64,000 bases of DNA from Candidatus Nitrospira neomarina (GCF_032051675.1 NZ_CP116968.1:2976001-3040000); one strand, 5' to 3'. Counted from the stretch's first letter, positions 17,833-27,843 are shown. Numbers and translations are program-made. Notes: generated from the letters alone by a model not told the origin.

Positions 17833-18594
17833 TCACACAGGTGACGTCATCGATTTTCTCTTCAAGAGACCGGCCGCATCCTGATTGACCAACCATACCA
17901 GGCGACCTGTGGGAGGATTCACGACTTGGGCGGGATAGCGAGCAGGATCTGCCGGCCCTTCCAACACGACCTGTAACGCCGTCGCTTTATCCACTCCACT
18001 GACCAAAAAGACCACGTGCTTCGCCGCATTAAGGACCGGTGGGGTCAACGTCACCCGGTGTGTCTGTAATTTCTCGACCCACAACGCCGACACCAGTTTT
18101 TCGGACTCTGTCACAGCCGAGGTTCCCGGAAACAATGACGCCGTATGCCCATCCGGACCCATGCCCAATAGGATCAGATCGAACTGTGGTATCTCACCTG
18201 ATGCCAGATTGAATTGTTCCTGCAGAACGGTTTCATAGCGTGCCGCGGCTTCATCGGCGGGTACTTCTCCTTGAATCCGAAATACCTGACTGGCGGGGAT
18301 GGGTACATGAGATAATAACGCCTCTTTGGCCATGCGGAAATTACTGTCCTGGTGATCCGGAGGGACTGTGCGCTCATCTCCCCAAAAAACGCGAAGATGG
18401 TCCCAAGAAATCTGAGTTCGGTAGGGGGCACCCGTCAAGAGCCGGTACAATCCTCGAGGTGTGGACCCACCCGCCAAAGCCACACGACAGTCGCGACCGG
18501 CTTTCCGACAGTCCAGCACCACCTGTACCACTTCCTTGGCTGCAGCGATAAACAACTCGTCGATTGTTGGTGTTATGATAATGGTCCGAGACAA
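17833..18594 (-). CDS. pgl: 6-phosphogluconolactonase
   Basis: Hydrolyses 6-phosphoglucono-1,5-lactone in the oxidative pentose phosphate pathway; cytosolic. The 253-aa protein shows the SugarP isomerase/DevB fold: ALAGGSTPRGLYRLL, WDHLRVFWGDERTVP, QDSNFRMAKEALL and DLILLGMGPDGHTASLFPG, where the GMGxDGHxASLFPG motif is diagnostic for the family. The glucose-6-phosphate dehydrogenase gene is not in the window. The next gene follows by 15 bases. The alternative, glucosamine-6-phosphate deaminase, is excluded by the motif and length. Confidence 0.92.
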   Translation of the reverse strand: MSRTIIITPTIDELFIAAAKEVVQVVLDCRKAGRDCRVALAGGSTPRGLYRLLTGAPYRTQISWDHLRVFWGDERTVPPDHQDSNFRMAKEALLSHVPIPASQVFRIQGEVPADEAAARYETVLQEQFNLASGEIPQFDLILLGMGPDGHTASLFPGTSAVTESEKLVSALWVEKLQTHRVTLTPPVLNAAKHVVFLVSGVDKATALQVVLEGPADPARYPAQVVNPPTGRLVWLVNQDAAGLLKRKSMTSPV

Positions 18595-18711
18595 TCCAGA
18601 CTCCTACATCCAAAGGACGGGCAGACAGCCTAAAGAAAGAAAACCCATTTGAAATGGCAAAGTCACCGGGATAATCTCCTCAACCCGGCAGGTGGAAGGG
18701 CACGAGAATCC

Positions 18712-19023
18712 TTAGCAATCCGTATAATCATAATCTTCCAGCTTGCCTTCTTTGTCGAAATCTAAATTAATGTGGCATTGATTCGGGGAAAAATTAAAGT
18801 AGGGAAATCTGGACTCACCCCCGGAAATACGTGAATACATCCAGGTTTCTCCTCCAAAAAATCGAGCGGATTTCCCGCTCGGCTTTCCCCAGTTTTCTTC
18901 GAACCAGGTTTTGTCTTTTCCTTCAAATTTGGCGGGATCAAGGGAGGCATCTAAATAGGGATTCCCTCCACAACCGGCACAGAGCCATCCCATTAGTCCT
19001 ATCAGCAAATATTTGTAGAACAC
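18712..19023 (-). CDS. Small lipoprotein, SmpA/BamE-like fold suspected
   Basis: A 103-aa predicted lipoprotein: a hydrophobic start then lipobox LCAGC. A GTG at 19023 with AAGGAG upstream is chosen over the longer frame (to 19110). The mature domain has ENWGKPSGK, GGETWMYSR and CHINLDFDKEGKLEDYDY, the helix-strand-strand order seen in SmpA/OmlA (BamE-like) domains, where W-G-x-P and W-x-Y are typical. The assignment is inference; no Bam genes are near. It is monocistronic and ends in a C-terminal Cys. Confidence 0.65.
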   Translation of the reverse strand: MFYKYLLIGLMGWLCAGCGGNPYLDASLDPAKFEGKDKTWFEENWGKPSGKSARFFGGETWMYSRISGGESRFPYFNFSPNQCHINLDFDKEGKLEDYDYTDC

Positions 19024-19277
19024 TCCCGTCTCCTTCCCCAACAATGGCTGAAACGCGGACACACTCTCTATGTCTGTGAAAATTCTAGCCTTCGATCCTC
19101 TACCAGTCAAACAACATGATCCATCGAAGTAAAAGAAAGCCCCGTCTTCTTCACCCCCGAATGAGAGGACCGCATGAGGGACCCGTCCTCCAGGAGTACT
19201 GGCACGCGCTCCCAGGGGACGACACGACAGGCAGGCTTTTCATATAAATTTTCCTTCCCGACCATGGATAAGAAAAT

Positions 19278-19306
19278 TTGTACAAGACAGGGGTGTGGAT
19301 TACAAT
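19278..19306 (+). promoter_or_regulatory. Candidate promoter for the aldolase gene
   Basis: TTGTAC (19278-19283), 17-base spacer, TACAAT (19301-19306), about 55 bases before the start. It overlaps the extended frame, which supports the later start codon. Confidence 0.4.
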
Positions 19307-19361
19307 GGGATACGAGACCACTCAGGGAACACCAGCTCAAAACCTAAAAAGGGGATTCGAT

Positions 19362-20015
19362 ATGAAGCTCTATCTCGATACCGGAAGTGTCAAAGAGATC
19401 CGTGAAGCGGCCAGTTATGGCCTGGTAGACGGCATCACCACCAACCCTTCGCTTGTCTCAAAAGAAGGGCGTGATTTCAAAGATCTCCTCCTGGAAATTT
19501 GCGGAATTGTGGATGGGCCCATCAGCGCCGAAGTTGTCAGCATTGAAGCAGCGGCCATGGTGAAGGAAGGAAAGGAATTAGCGAAGATCCACAAAAATAT
19601 CGTGGTGAAATGTCCACTTATTCCGGAAGGGCTCAAGGCCACGAAGCAATTGTCCAGCGAAGGAATCCGGGTCAACGTGACATTATGTTTCTCTCCAACT
19701 CAAGCCTTATTGGCCGCGAAAGCAGGGGCATGGTGCGTTTCGCCATTCATCGGCCGATTGGACGACATCAGCTCCAATGGCATGGAGCTCATTCGACAAA
19801 TCCTGACGATCTTCGAAAACTATAATTTCACCACACAGGTTCTCGTCGCCAGCGTTCGCCACCCCCAACATGTCGTCGAAGCGGCTCTCACCGGCGGACA
19901 TATTTGCACGATGCCCTATAGCGTATTTCAACAGCTCGTCAAGCATCCGTTGACGGATAATGGTTTACAAAAATTTCTCTCGGATTGGGAAGCCAGACCC
20001 TCCACCAATGCCTAA
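19362..20015 (+). CDS. Fructose-6-phosphate aldolase / transaldolase-like (TalC type)
   Basis: A 217-aa class I aldolase, either transaldolase of the pentose phosphate pathway or fructose-6-phosphate aldolase. The N-terminus [17 protein letters not shown] with DGITTNPSL, Lys83 in [10 protein letters not shown] as Schiff-base Lys (Lys85 in E. coli FSA), and [10 protein letters not shown] fit. The start follows AAAGGGGATTCGAT; an earlier in-frame TTG at 19278 lies in a promoter-like sequence. Pgl nearby suggests pentose phosphate work. FSA and short transaldolases cannot be told apart by eye. Confidence 0.88.
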   Translation: MKLYLDTGSVKEIREAASYGLVDGITTNPSLVSKEGRDFKDLLLEICGIVDGPISAEVVSIEAAAMVKEGKELAKIHKNIVVKCPLIPEGLKATKQLSSEGIRVNVTLCFSPTQALLAAKAGAWCVSPFIGRLDDISSNGMELIRQILTIFENYNFTTQVLVASVRHPQHVVEAALTGGHICTMPYSVFQQLVKHPLTDNGLQKFLSDWEARPSTNA

Positions 20016-20048
20016 TCGGATCATCATGGTCAAAGGAGCCCGCAAAGG

Positions 20049-20735
20049 TCAGGATTGTGCGAGCAGCTTGCGGACGGTGCTAAATATCCCGTGAAACATC
20101 GGACGGGTGAGGGTACCCGTAAAAGTATTTTGCTGACTGGGATGGTAAGACCCGACCAAGGTCACACCCCAGTCTAAGGCATATTGAGCCCCATGGCTAA
20201 ATTTCGGTCTGGGTGAAGGCACCTGCCAACCCAGGCTCTGGCAGGTCCGCAAGTATTCATCAAAGGCGATCTTCCCAAGCGCCACAACAACTTTGACCCG
20301 CCGCAATAATCGTAATTCTTCCTGTAAATAGGGACGGCAGGCGGCGAATTCGGCCTTTGTGGGTTTATTGGCCGGAGGGGCACACCGTACCACCGCCGCG
20401 ATATAACAATCCTTCAGCGTGAGCCCATCCTCCCGATGGGTCGACTCCGGCTGGTTGGCAAACCCGAAAGCGTGCAGCGCTTCATACAACCAGTCTCCGC
20501 TCCGATCACCGGTAAATACCCGTCCCGTGCGGTTTCCTCCATGGGCCGCAGGGGCCAAACCCACCACGAAGACCTGAGCCCTGGGATCGCCGAATCCGGA
20601 AATGGGCCTTCCCCAGTATTCCCAATCACGAAAACGTTTGACCTTTTCCTTAGCAATGGCCTGACGATATGTCGTCAATCGTTGACAGGTCGTACAGTCC
20701 GTTATGGTCTTCTGAAGAAGCGTGAACGGGGTCAT
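20049..20735 (-). CDS. Uracil-DNA glycosylase, family 5 (UDGb type)
   Basis: Excises uracil (and often hypoxanthine) from DNA in base excision repair. The 228-aa protein has motif A GLAPAAHGGNRTGRVFTGD, the family 5 form with no Asp/Asn catalytic residue of families 1-4, and motif B SYHPSQQN. Cys15, Cys18, the Cys of AVVRCAPP and one in AACRPYL probably ligate a 4Fe-4S cluster. It stands alone, with its 3' end facing the aldolase gene 33 bases away. Confidence 0.88.
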   Translation of the reverse strand: MTPFTLLQKTITDCTTCQRLTTYRQAIAKEKVKRFRDWEYWGRPISGFGDPRAQVFVVGLAPAAHGGNRTGRVFTGDRSGDWLYEALHAFGFANQPESTHREDGLTLKDCYIAAVVRCAPPANKPTKAEFAACRPYLQEELRLLRRVKVVVALGKIAFDEYLRTCQSLGWQVPSPRPKFSHGAQYALDWGVTLVGSYHPSQQNTFTGTLTRPMFHGIFSTVRKLLAQS

Positions 20736-21024
20736 CGTATAGTGATCCTATCATAGACAGACATGATTCAGCCCGAATCCGGGAAATCCCGATTAAGGCT
20801 CTTGGCACCAATTGGGACTTCCTTCCTATCCGCTTTTCCCATGTTCCTTTCTTTATCCCGACCCCTCAATAGTCTTGACATAGTCCTTGATGAAAGGCAG
20901 GCTATAGGGTAGGAGGAGGGGTGGTTCCGTCCCGAGTATCCCTTCTTCATCAGGGTGACGGTATGAACGGTCCACGCCGGGGTGCTGTCTATGCCTGGAC
21001 TCCTGACATATTGGAATAGCATTG

Positions 21025-23448
21025 ATGCTCACTCGGCCGGATCCGACCCCCATGAGATCCTTAGGAACCCCTTCCTCTTCTCATTCGTTCATCGAACTTC
21101 GTCGTCAACAAGTTCATCAACTGTTTTCCCTAGTCCCGATGGCCATTCTGGCCTCCATCATTAATTGTGGGCTGGTTGCATTTATTCTCCTGGATGTCAT
21201 TCCGACCAAGATCGTGTCGGGATGGATCATCGGCATTGTGGGGATTAATGTTCTCTGGTCAGGTTTGGTCCTGGCCTATCGCCGCGCATCGAAACCTCTG
21301 GCACATCCCCGTACATGGTTGGCCTGGTTTGTTGCCGGCAATGGTGCCTCCGGACTGATCTGGGGCATGGCCGGCATTGCACTCTACCCCCCTTCTTCAC
21401 CAAGTCACCAAATGTTTTTAGCCCTGGTGCTGGGAGGAATGGCGGCGGGCTCAACCGCCGTCCATGCAGCCTATTTCCCTGCTTTTTTGGCCTATAGTCT
21501 TCCCACGACCTTGCCTCTCACATACCAATTTTTCGCGCAGGGTGACCCTCCCCATCAAGCCGTGGGAATCATGGGTTTCACCTTTCTCGCGGTAATTACG
21601 GTCACCGCCTACCGAAATTTTTTCCTGGTAAAAAATACTCTCACATTGGAAAAAGAGAATTTTCAATTAATCCACCAATTGGAACAGGCCCACTCTCAGG
21701 CCGAAACGCTCAATCGTTCATTAAGTCAGGAAATCCAAACTCGCAAGGAAATCGAAAAGGAACTCCTTCATCACAAAGACCATCTTGAATCGCTTGTGGG
21801 AATTCGGACTGCCGATTTACAAAAGTCCGAAGCCAGGTATCGAATGGTGGTCGAAAAAATATCGGATGTCATTTGGGTCATGGACTTGGAGGCATCGAGG
21901 TTTTCCTACATCAGCCCCTCTCTGGAACGGTTGTTGGGATATTCAGGATATGCCCTGAACACGCTTTCGCCAGAGACCATTCTGACCCCGGCTTCCATGG
22001 TCACTCTGAGGGAGGCCATTCAACACGAACGCGCTCATCACCAATCCCCCACTCATGAGCCAAATCAGTCGTTCTTGCTCATCTTGGAACATCAACATCA
22101 CAATGGATCTTCAGTCTGGGCGGAAGTGCGGGGAAGCCTCCTGCTCGACAAAAACAATCTCCCTATAGGCATTACGGGAGTCACCAGAGATGTGACAGAA
22201 CGCAAACAAATTGAAGAGGAAAAACAGCGCCTGGAAGCCCAATTACTTCGTTCCCAAAAATTGGAATCGGTGGGGAATCTCGCCGGGGGCATCGCCCATG
22301 ATTTCAACAATTTCCTGACGACGATCCTGGGGAATATTACTCTGACCAAACAAATCCTGCCTTTTTCCAAGGAACGCCAGTCCTACTTAGAACGAGCTGA
22401 ACGTGCGGCTCTCCACGCCAAACACCTCACGCACCAATTGCTCACCTTCTCGAAGGGCGGCGATCCCATTAAGAAACCGGTGGCCTTATCCGAATTGATG
22501 AAGGAATCTTCCGAACTGGCTCTTTCCGGGTCATCGCTTATTTGCCAAACTTGGGCTGATCCAAACCTTTGGATCGTTGAAGCCGACCCAGGGCAAATCA
22601 ATCAGGTGATGCAAAATCTCCTCATGAATGCCATCCATGCGATGCCTCACGGAGGATCCATCACCATTCGCGCCGAAAACATCCAATTGTCCGATCCGGA
22701 CGTCAGAAGTCCTCTGCCTCTTTCTGCCGGTCCGTATGTGAAAGTCTCCATCACCGACGAGGGGATCGGGATCGCCGAAGATCATTTGCCAAAAATCTTT
22801 GAGCCATACTTTACGACAAAGTCGGCGGGACAGGGATTGGGCTTGGCTTCCACCTATGCCATTATAAAAAAACATGCCGGTCATGTGACCGTGGAATCCC
22901 AGGTCGGCGGAGGCACCACCTTCACACTCTACTTTCCTGCATCTCCCCAGGCCACCTCATCGCCCAAATCCTTGAACCTGGGCATTCGTCGGGGACAAGG
23001 AAAAATTTTAGTCATGGATGATGAAGAATCTATTCGAGTCATGGCACGGGAAATGTTATCGCATTGTGGATATGAAGTGATGATCGCAAAGGATGGAGAG
23101 GAAGCGGTGGCCCTTTATCAAGAAGCCATGGAGACTCAAACGCCTTTTCTCCTGGTGATCTTAGACTTAACGGTGCCGGGAAAACTTGGCGGTATGGGAA
23201 CCTTGGCACGGTTGCAAAAACTTGACTCACAGGTCAAGGCACTCGTCTCCAGCGGATATTCCAATGATCCAATCATGGCCAATTATGCCTCCCATGGATT
23301 CGTCGGGGTCATAACCAAGCCCTATTCGCTGATCGAACTGAGCAACATGGTGCACCAAAGACTCTGGCGTCAGTCTCCCCTCGCAACCGGACAAACCCCT
23401 TCCGGCCCCCCAGGGCGGATGTCCTCTATCTCCCCTTCCTCTCATTAA
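21025..23448 (+). CDS. Membrane hybrid histidine kinase with PAS and receiver domain
   Basis: An 807-aa sensor. About six transmembrane helices lie at 35-205, a coiled coil at about 210-260, and a PAS domain at about 275-385 (MVVEKISDVIWVMD). The HisKA domain has His425 in AHDFNNF, the PAS-kinase variant of the H-box. The HATPase domain has the N-box NQVMQNLLMNAIHAM, DEGIGI and GQGLGLAS. The C-terminal receiver has Asp714 (LVILDLTVPG) and Lys765. Start uncertain: TTG 21022, ATG 21025 or ATG 21052. No cognate regulator is adjacent, so the receiver may act internally. Confidence 0.9.
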   Translation: MLTRPDPTPMRSLGTPSSSHSFIELRRQQVHQLFSLVPMAILASIINCGLVAFILLDVIPTKIVSGWIIGIVGINVLWSGLVLAYRRASKPLAHPRTWLAWFVAGNGASGLIWGMAGIALYPPSSPSHQMFLALVLGGMAAGSTAVHAAYFPAFLAYSLPTTLPLTYQFFAQGDPPHQAVGIMGFTFLAVITVTAYRNFFLVKNTLTLEKENFQLIHQLEQAHSQAETLNRSLSQEIQTRKEIEKELLHHKDHLESLVGIRTADLQKSEARYRMVVEKISDVIWVMDLEASRFSYISPSLERLLGYSGYALNTLSPETILTPASMVTLREAIQHERAHHQSPTHEPNQSFLLILEHQHHNGSSVWAEVRGSLLLDKNNLPIGITGVTRDVTERKQIEEEKQRLEAQLLRSQKLESVGNLAGGIAHDFNNFLTTILGNITLTKQILPFSKERQSYLERAERAALHAKHLTHQLLTFSKGGDPIKKPVALSELMKESSELALSGSSLICQTWADPNLWIVEADPGQINQVMQNLLMNAIHAMPHGGSITIRAENIQLSDPDVRSPLPLSAGPYVKVSITDEGIGIAEDHLPKIFEPYFTTKSAGQGLGLASTYAIIKKHAGHVTVESQVGGGTTFTLYFPASPQATSSPKSLNLGIRRGQGKILVMDDEESIRVMAREMLSHCGYEVMIAKDGEEAVALYQEAMETQTPFLLVILDLTVPGKLGGMGTLARLQKLDSQVKALVSSGYSNDPIMANYASHGFVGVITKPYSLIELSNMVHQRLWRQSPLATGQTPSGPPGRMSSISPSSH

Positions 23449-23649
23449 TTTGTGTTCCGGGAAATTCCTTCATACACCCGGTGAAGGACCCCTCACCTCT
23501 TTGGAAAGACTCCTTGTTTTGACTAAGGGTGGAGAAGTTCATCCTGCATTTCTCAAACTCATTTCTATTGAAAATATGCTACATTGCAGACAATGTTTTC
23601 AGAAAAGCCCATCACGCTCTTCCCAATAAATTCTTGATCAACTACCTCC

Positions 23650-25017
23650 ATGTCATTATCACACCTTAAAAAAACACGCGTCATCGTCCAACAGGCCAAT
23701 CCGGCTGCGAAACGAATATTGAAATCTCTTATTGATGCGGCCATGGAGGCGTGCGATCCTGCTCTCGCCATCGCAAATACCCTCCATCTCACCAAGAATC
23801 GGCTTCAGGCTCATGATCTCCACTACGATCTGACTCACTATGGTCGCATCGTCTGCGTCGGAGCGGGAAAAGCCTCTGCACGGATGGCGATAGCCCTGGA
23901 ACACATGCTCGGAGATCGGCTTGAAGGCGGAATGGTCATTGTCCCGGACGGACACGATACCCCATGCGACAAAATTCGCATGTGTAATGCCGCACATCCG
24001 ACGCCGGACGGACGAGGAGTCAAAGCCACAAAACAACTCCAGGCCTTGACTCAATCGCTTTCGCAACATGACTTGTTGATTGTTCTACTTTCAGGTGGAG
24101 CTTCAAGCCTGCTCTGCGCGCCATCCATGGGCCTCTCCTTAGCTGCCAAACGACGGACCACCGAATTACTCCTGCAATCCGGAGCCACCATTCATGAGAT
24201 AAATGTTGTCCGAAAACATTTGTCCGCCATCAAAGGTGGACAATTAGCCCAATCCACACCGGCGACGATCCTGACCTTGATCATGTCTGATGTTTTAGGA
24301 GATGACCTCTCCACCATTGGATCCGGGCCGACAGTCACAGATCCCTCCACGTTCCAGGATGCCATAGACATTCTTCAACACTATTCGATTTGGCGTAAAG
24401 TACCTGAAGCCATACAACGCCACTTACAACAAGGTCTTAACAAGTCCCTTCGGGCACCCAAAAAACCAACAAGGAGGCAGTCGTTACGAAATCGGCATAT
24501 TGTTCTTGCCAACAACCGCCAGGCCCTCGAAGGCGTGGCCAAAACTGCCAAGCGGTTAGGAATCAAACCCTTCATTCTCCCCTATCCCCTGCAAGGGGAA
24601 GCAAAGGAGATCGGCAGCATCCTGGGAGGTTTAGCCAGGGATCTGCTCGAATTCGGCAATCCGGTTCATCCACCAGCCTGTCTTATCGCCGGAGGAGAAC
24701 CGACGGTCACTGTGAAGGGAAAAGGCCGAGGTGGGCGGGCACAAGAATGCGTTCTGGCCGCAGCTCAGGAACTGGCTGGACTCACGAATGTATTTGTGGC
24801 AGGGTTTGGCACTGACGGGACCGATGGACCAACCGATGCGGCCGGTGCGGTCGTCGACGGGAAGACGGTTCAGCGGGCCAAGAAGAAAGGGCTCTCAATT
24901 GAGCACGCGTTACATGAACATGACAGCTATACCTTCTTCCAACAGATCAGCGGCCACATCATGACCGGCCCAACGGGAACGAACGTAAACGACATTTATC
25001 TGATCATCGCCATGTAG
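23650..25017 (+). CDS. Glycerate 2-kinase (GckA/MOFRL family)
   Basis: Phosphorylates D-glycerate to 2-phosphoglycerate. The 455-aa protein has the two-domain layout: the N-terminal part with VGAGKASARMAIALE, LLSGGASSLL and KHLSAIKGGQLA, and the C-terminal MOFRL domain with IAGGEPTVTVKGKGRGGR, GTDGTDGPTDAAGAVVD and GPTGTNVNDIYL, the last being the family's terminal motif. The DNA-facing start is ATG at 23650. It probably feeds photorespiratory-type or serine-derived glycerate into glycolysis. A 57-base gap leads to the MazG-like gene. Confidence 0.92.
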   Translation: MSLSHLKKTRVIVQQANPAAKRILKSLIDAAMEACDPALAIANTLHLTKNRLQAHDLHYDLTHYGRIVCVGAGKASARMAIALEHMLGDRLEGGMVIVPDGHDTPCDKIRMCNAAHPTPDGRGVKATKQLQALTQSLSQHDLLIVLLSGGASSLLCAPSMGLSLAAKRRTTELLLQSGATIHEINVVRKHLSAIKGGQLAQSTPATILTLIMSDVLGDDLSTIGSGPTVTDPSTFQDAIDILQHYSIWRKVPEAIQRHLQQGLNKSLRAPKKPTRRQSLRNRHIVLANNRQALEGVAKTAKRLGIKPFILPYPLQGEAKEIGSILGGLARDLLEFGNPVHPPACLIAGGEPTVTVKGKGRGGRAQECVLAAAQELAGLTNVFVAGFGTDGTDGPTDAAGAVVDGKTVQRAKKKGLSIEHALHEHDSYTFFQQISGHIMTGPTGTNVNDIYLIIAM

Positions 25018-25074
25018 AAGATTATTTTTCATTTCTGCGCCTTTATAGGTAAGAGCCAGAGGAGGTCAAGAACA

Positions 25075-25464
25075 TTGAACGACGCGCAACGCATGGTCCA
25101 AGAATTCCACAAACAATTCGAGATCCACGTGTCTCCTACTCCCTCTATCCCGGATGAACCGACCCAAATTCTTCGGAAACGTCTCATCCAGGAGGAATTC
25201 GATGAACTGCAGGAAGCCATGCGGGAAAAAGACTTATCGTCTATTGCGAAGGAACTTGCTGATTTATTGTATGTCGTCTATGGCACGGCCGTATCCCTTG
25301 GCATTGACATGGAACCGGTCTTCCGGGAAGTCCATCGATCGAACATGAGTAAAGTCGGCGGACACAAACGGGAAGACGGCAAATGGGTCAAACCCCCAAC
25401 ATACTCCCCAGCCCAACTTGATGATCTGTTAGCCGCACAAACGGGTTCCGGTGAATCCCTTTAA
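25075..25464 (+). CDS. MazG-like nucleotide pyrophosphohydrolase
   Basis: A 129-aa all-alpha NTP-PPase. The metal-binding motif appears as RLIQEEFDELQEA with a second helix ELADLLYVVYGTAV, the EExxE...ExxD pattern of MazG/HisE/dUTPase-like enzymes that hydrolyse NTPs to NMP and pyrophosphate. A TTG start at 25075 is preceded by AGAGGAGG at good spacing. The C-terminal extension (KVGGHKREDGKWVKPP) is like phage and archaeal homologues. The house-cleaning substrate is unknown. Confidence 0.82.
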   Translation: MNDAQRMVQEFHKQFEIHVSPTPSIPDEPTQILRKRLIQEEFDELQEAMREKDLSSIAKELADLLYVVYGTAVSLGIDMEPVFREVHRSNMSKVGGHKREDGKWVKPPTYSPAQLDDLLAAQTGSGESL

Positions 25465-25659
25465 CCTTGCGGTCATTACCAACATGATATATTGCAATCT
25501 GGCCGGTTACGGCTGGACTCCTCACAGAAATCCAATCCCAGCGAGAACCTTCCTGTTAACTGGATTTTCGTTTCCTTGTTTCCAAGAATTTGATGTCTAT
25601 CTCTTTGGTGGGGATATATTTTGCTGAACCCCAGCTTGCCGGTAAAGGAGAAAATGACG

Positions 25660-26256
25660 ATGAAAAGAATTCTCAAGAGCCTTGTGCTTGGATTACTCGT
25701 CTTAACCTTGTTCCTGAGCGGATGCGGCTATAATGACCTCCAAGGGCTGGACGAAGAAACGAATGCCGCCTGGAGCGAAGTCTTAAACCAATACCAGCGC
25801 CGGGCCGATTTAATTCCTAATCTTGTGGCGACGGTTAAAGCGTATGCGGCTCACGAAAAAGACACGTTAGAGGGAGTAACCCAAGCCCGCTCTCAAGTCG
25901 CCGGGATGACACTGACCCCGGAAGCCTTAAAAGACCCGGGTGTATTTCAGAAATTTCAGGAAGCCCAGCAAGGACTCTCATCCGCCCTTTCCCGCCTGAT
26001 GGTCGTCGTGGAAAAATATCCTGATCTGAAAGCCAACGAAAATTTTCGTGATCTCCAAAGCCAACTGGAAGGCACGGAAAATCGCATCACGGTGGCCCGT
26101 AAGCGCTATATCGACAAGGTCGCGGAATTCAATAAGGGCGTTCGATTTTTTCCGACAAATCTGACCGCCAAATATCTCCTGGGACTTGAGGTAAAACCAA
26201 GCTTCACCGTCGCTGATGAAAAGGCCGTGGCGACCCCTCCCGAGGTGAAGTTCTAA
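25660..26256 (+). CDS. lemA: LemA-family lipoprotein
   Basis: A 198-aa envelope protein. The lipobox LFLSGC lies in residues 14-19 of the ATG-25660 form; this start has GGAG nine bases upstream, better spaced than the ATG two codons earlier. The LemA domain shows GLDEETNAAWSEVLNQYQRR, ADLIPNLVATVKAYAAHE and NRITVARKRYIDKVAEFN, a helical coiled bundle. Unusually for LemA it is a clear lipoprotein. It is followed at 24 bases by a TPM-domain gene, the common lemA-TPM pairing. Confidence 0.92.
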   Translation: MKRILKSLVLGLLVLTLFLSGCGYNDLQGLDEETNAAWSEVLNQYQRRADLIPNLVATVKAYAAHEKDTLEGVTQARSQVAGMTLTPEALKDPGVFQKFQEAQQGLSSALSRLMVVVEKYPDLKANENFRDLQSQLEGTENRITVARKRYIDKVAEFNKGVRFFPTNLTAKYLLGLEVKPSFTVADEKAVATPPEVKF

Positions 26257-26280
26257 CCCGGCATCGGTGCACCGGACGAC

Positions 26281-27192
26281 ATGAACATGATGAGGCCAAG
26301 ACCAGGGCTGGACCCTCACCGGTTAGCCTGGTTGGGACTCCTGAGTATCTTCTTCCTGGCATCGTCCGGGTGGAGCCTGGATGTTCCTCCCCTCACCGGT
26401 CGGGTGGTAGACCAGGCCCATCTTCTTTCACCTTCTGCCATTTCCGATCTGAACGCGGCCCTGGCCGCCCATGAATCCAAAACCTCGAACCAGGTGGCCG
26501 TTCTCACAATTGCGTCGCTGGAAGGTCATCCCCTGGAAGAGTTTTCTCATCAAGTGGCAACAGCCTGGGCACTTGGCCAAAAGGGTACAGACAACGGCAT
26601 CCTGTTCCTGATTGCCCTGCAAGAAAAAAAGGTTCGCATTGAGGTCGGGTATGGGTTGGAAGGCACATTGACCGATGCCAAAAGTTCCCGAATCATACGA
26701 CATGAGGTGGTTCCACGTTTTCGGGCTGGGGATTTCTCCGGAGGCATCATTGCCGGCACTCACGCCATCCTCGGAACGATTGATGGGACGTACACGAACA
26801 CGACATCCTCCGCTGACAATAATGCTGGACACGTTGGACTTTGGGAAATTTTTGGCTTGGCGGTCGCAGTGGGGACTGTGGTCGGGTTATTTTTAGGTTC
26901 ACGACGACGTGTGAATGGGAGTGTCATCGGCATGCTCCTTTCGTTTTTAGTTGCCTTTCCTGCGGCTCTCTGGCTGGGTATGCTCGCCAGTGTTGCAACC
27001 TCTCTTCTTGTTGGTTTGTTCAATAGCGTCGGTGGTCCATCGACTCGACACCCATTGGGATATGGCTCAAATTTCGGGTGGCCTCGACAGTCTTGGCCAA
27101 TGGGAGGATCGGGAGGGTTTGGCGGCGGAAGCGGTGGATTTGGGGGAGGAGGAGGCGGCTTCGGTGGTGGTGGTGCCTCGGGAAGCTGGTAA
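26281..27192 (+). CDS. TPM-domain membrane protein with Gly-rich tail (YgcG type)
   Basis: A 303-aa protein. A signal/anchor lies in residues 17-33, the TPM domain at about 40-165 (GRVVDQAHLLSPSAISDL, NGILFLIALQEKKVRIEVGY, a G-x-G-L-E-G motif), one or two transmembrane helices at about 185-255, and a tail of GGSGGFGGG repeats ending GASGSW. TPM domains bind metal and are linked to LemA and photosystem repair. The downstream gene starts directly at its stop (TAA then ATG), so the three genes form an operon. Confidence 0.9.
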   Translation: MNMMRPRPGLDPHRLAWLGLLSIFFLASSGWSLDVPPLTGRVVDQAHLLSPSAISDLNAALAAHESKTSNQVAVLTIASLEGHPLEEFSHQVATAWALGQKGTDNGILFLIALQEKKVRIEVGYGLEGTLTDAKSSRIIRHEVVPRFRAGDFSGGIIAGTHAILGTIDGTYTNTTSSADNNAGHVGLWEIFGLAVAVGTVVGLFLGSRRRVNGSVIGMLLSFLVAFPAALWLGMLASVATSLLVGLFNSVGGPSTRHPLGYGSNFGWPRQSWPMGGSGGFGGGSGGFGGGGGGFGGGGASGSW

Positions 27193-27843
27193 ATGACGAT
27201 GGCTTTTTCAGACCAGGATCAGGAACGTATTCGACAAAGCATCCGGGAGACTGAACGCCATACCCGTGGAGAAATTGTTCCCATGATTATTGAACGCTCA
27301 GCCCGATACCGTGAGACGCAATATCGGGCCGGAGCAGGCTGTGCCTTATTCACCCTTAGTGCCCTGTTAACGATTCAATGGGAATGGATGTCCTGGGGGT
27401 GGCATGCCACCAATGCCGGTTGGCTCCTACTGGCAGTCATGGCGGCCTATGGACTCGGATTCTGGTTGGGAACATTCGACCCGGTGATTCGGATCCTCAC
27501 CTCAAACGAACGAATGGCCTATAAAGCGAGCCTCCGCGCCCATCAGGCATTTCTGGAACATGGTCTGCATCGAACGGAACTTGGAACAGGCGTGCTGATT
27601 CTCATATCGTTACTCGAACACCGGATTGAGATTCTGACAGACCGCGCTATCCTGGATCGGGTTCCCCCGGAGACCTGGAAGAATATGCTGGCATTGATTC
27701 AGGATGGCTTTCACAAAGGGAACCCCGTGGAGTCGTTGTGTCAGGCCATTACTTTATGCGGGGAGGTCTTAGGTGAATATTTCCCGGCAGGTCCCACCGG
27801 TCCCAATCCCAATGAGCTCCCGAACGACCTGATTTCAGGTTAA
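27193..27843 (+). CDS. Second TPM-domain membrane protein
   Basis: A 216-aa protein with an N-terminal soluble part, two transmembrane helices at about 50-95 (GCALFTLSALL, WLLLAVMAAYGLGFWLG), and a TPM-like domain at about 125-195 (GVLILISLLEHRIEILTDRAI). The helix-first layout differs from its upstream TPM neighbour. Its ATG abuts the neighbour's stop. The convergent panC overlaps its last four bases. Probably forms a complex with LemA and the other TPM protein. Confidence 0.85.
   Translation: MTMAFSDQDQERIRQSIRETERHTRGEIVPMIIERSARYRETQYRAGAGCALFTLSALLTIQWEWMSWGWHATNAGWLLLAVMAAYGLGFWLGTFDPVIRILTSNERMAYKASLRAHQAFLEHGLHRTELGTGVLILISLLEHRIEILTDRAILDRVPPETWKNMLALIQDGFHKGNPVESLCQAITLCGEVLGEYFPAGPTGPNPNELPNDLISG

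Noticed and set aside
20876..20910. TTGACA upstream of the hybrid kinase
   Set aside because: Best -10 is 19-20 bases away; spacing too long to call.
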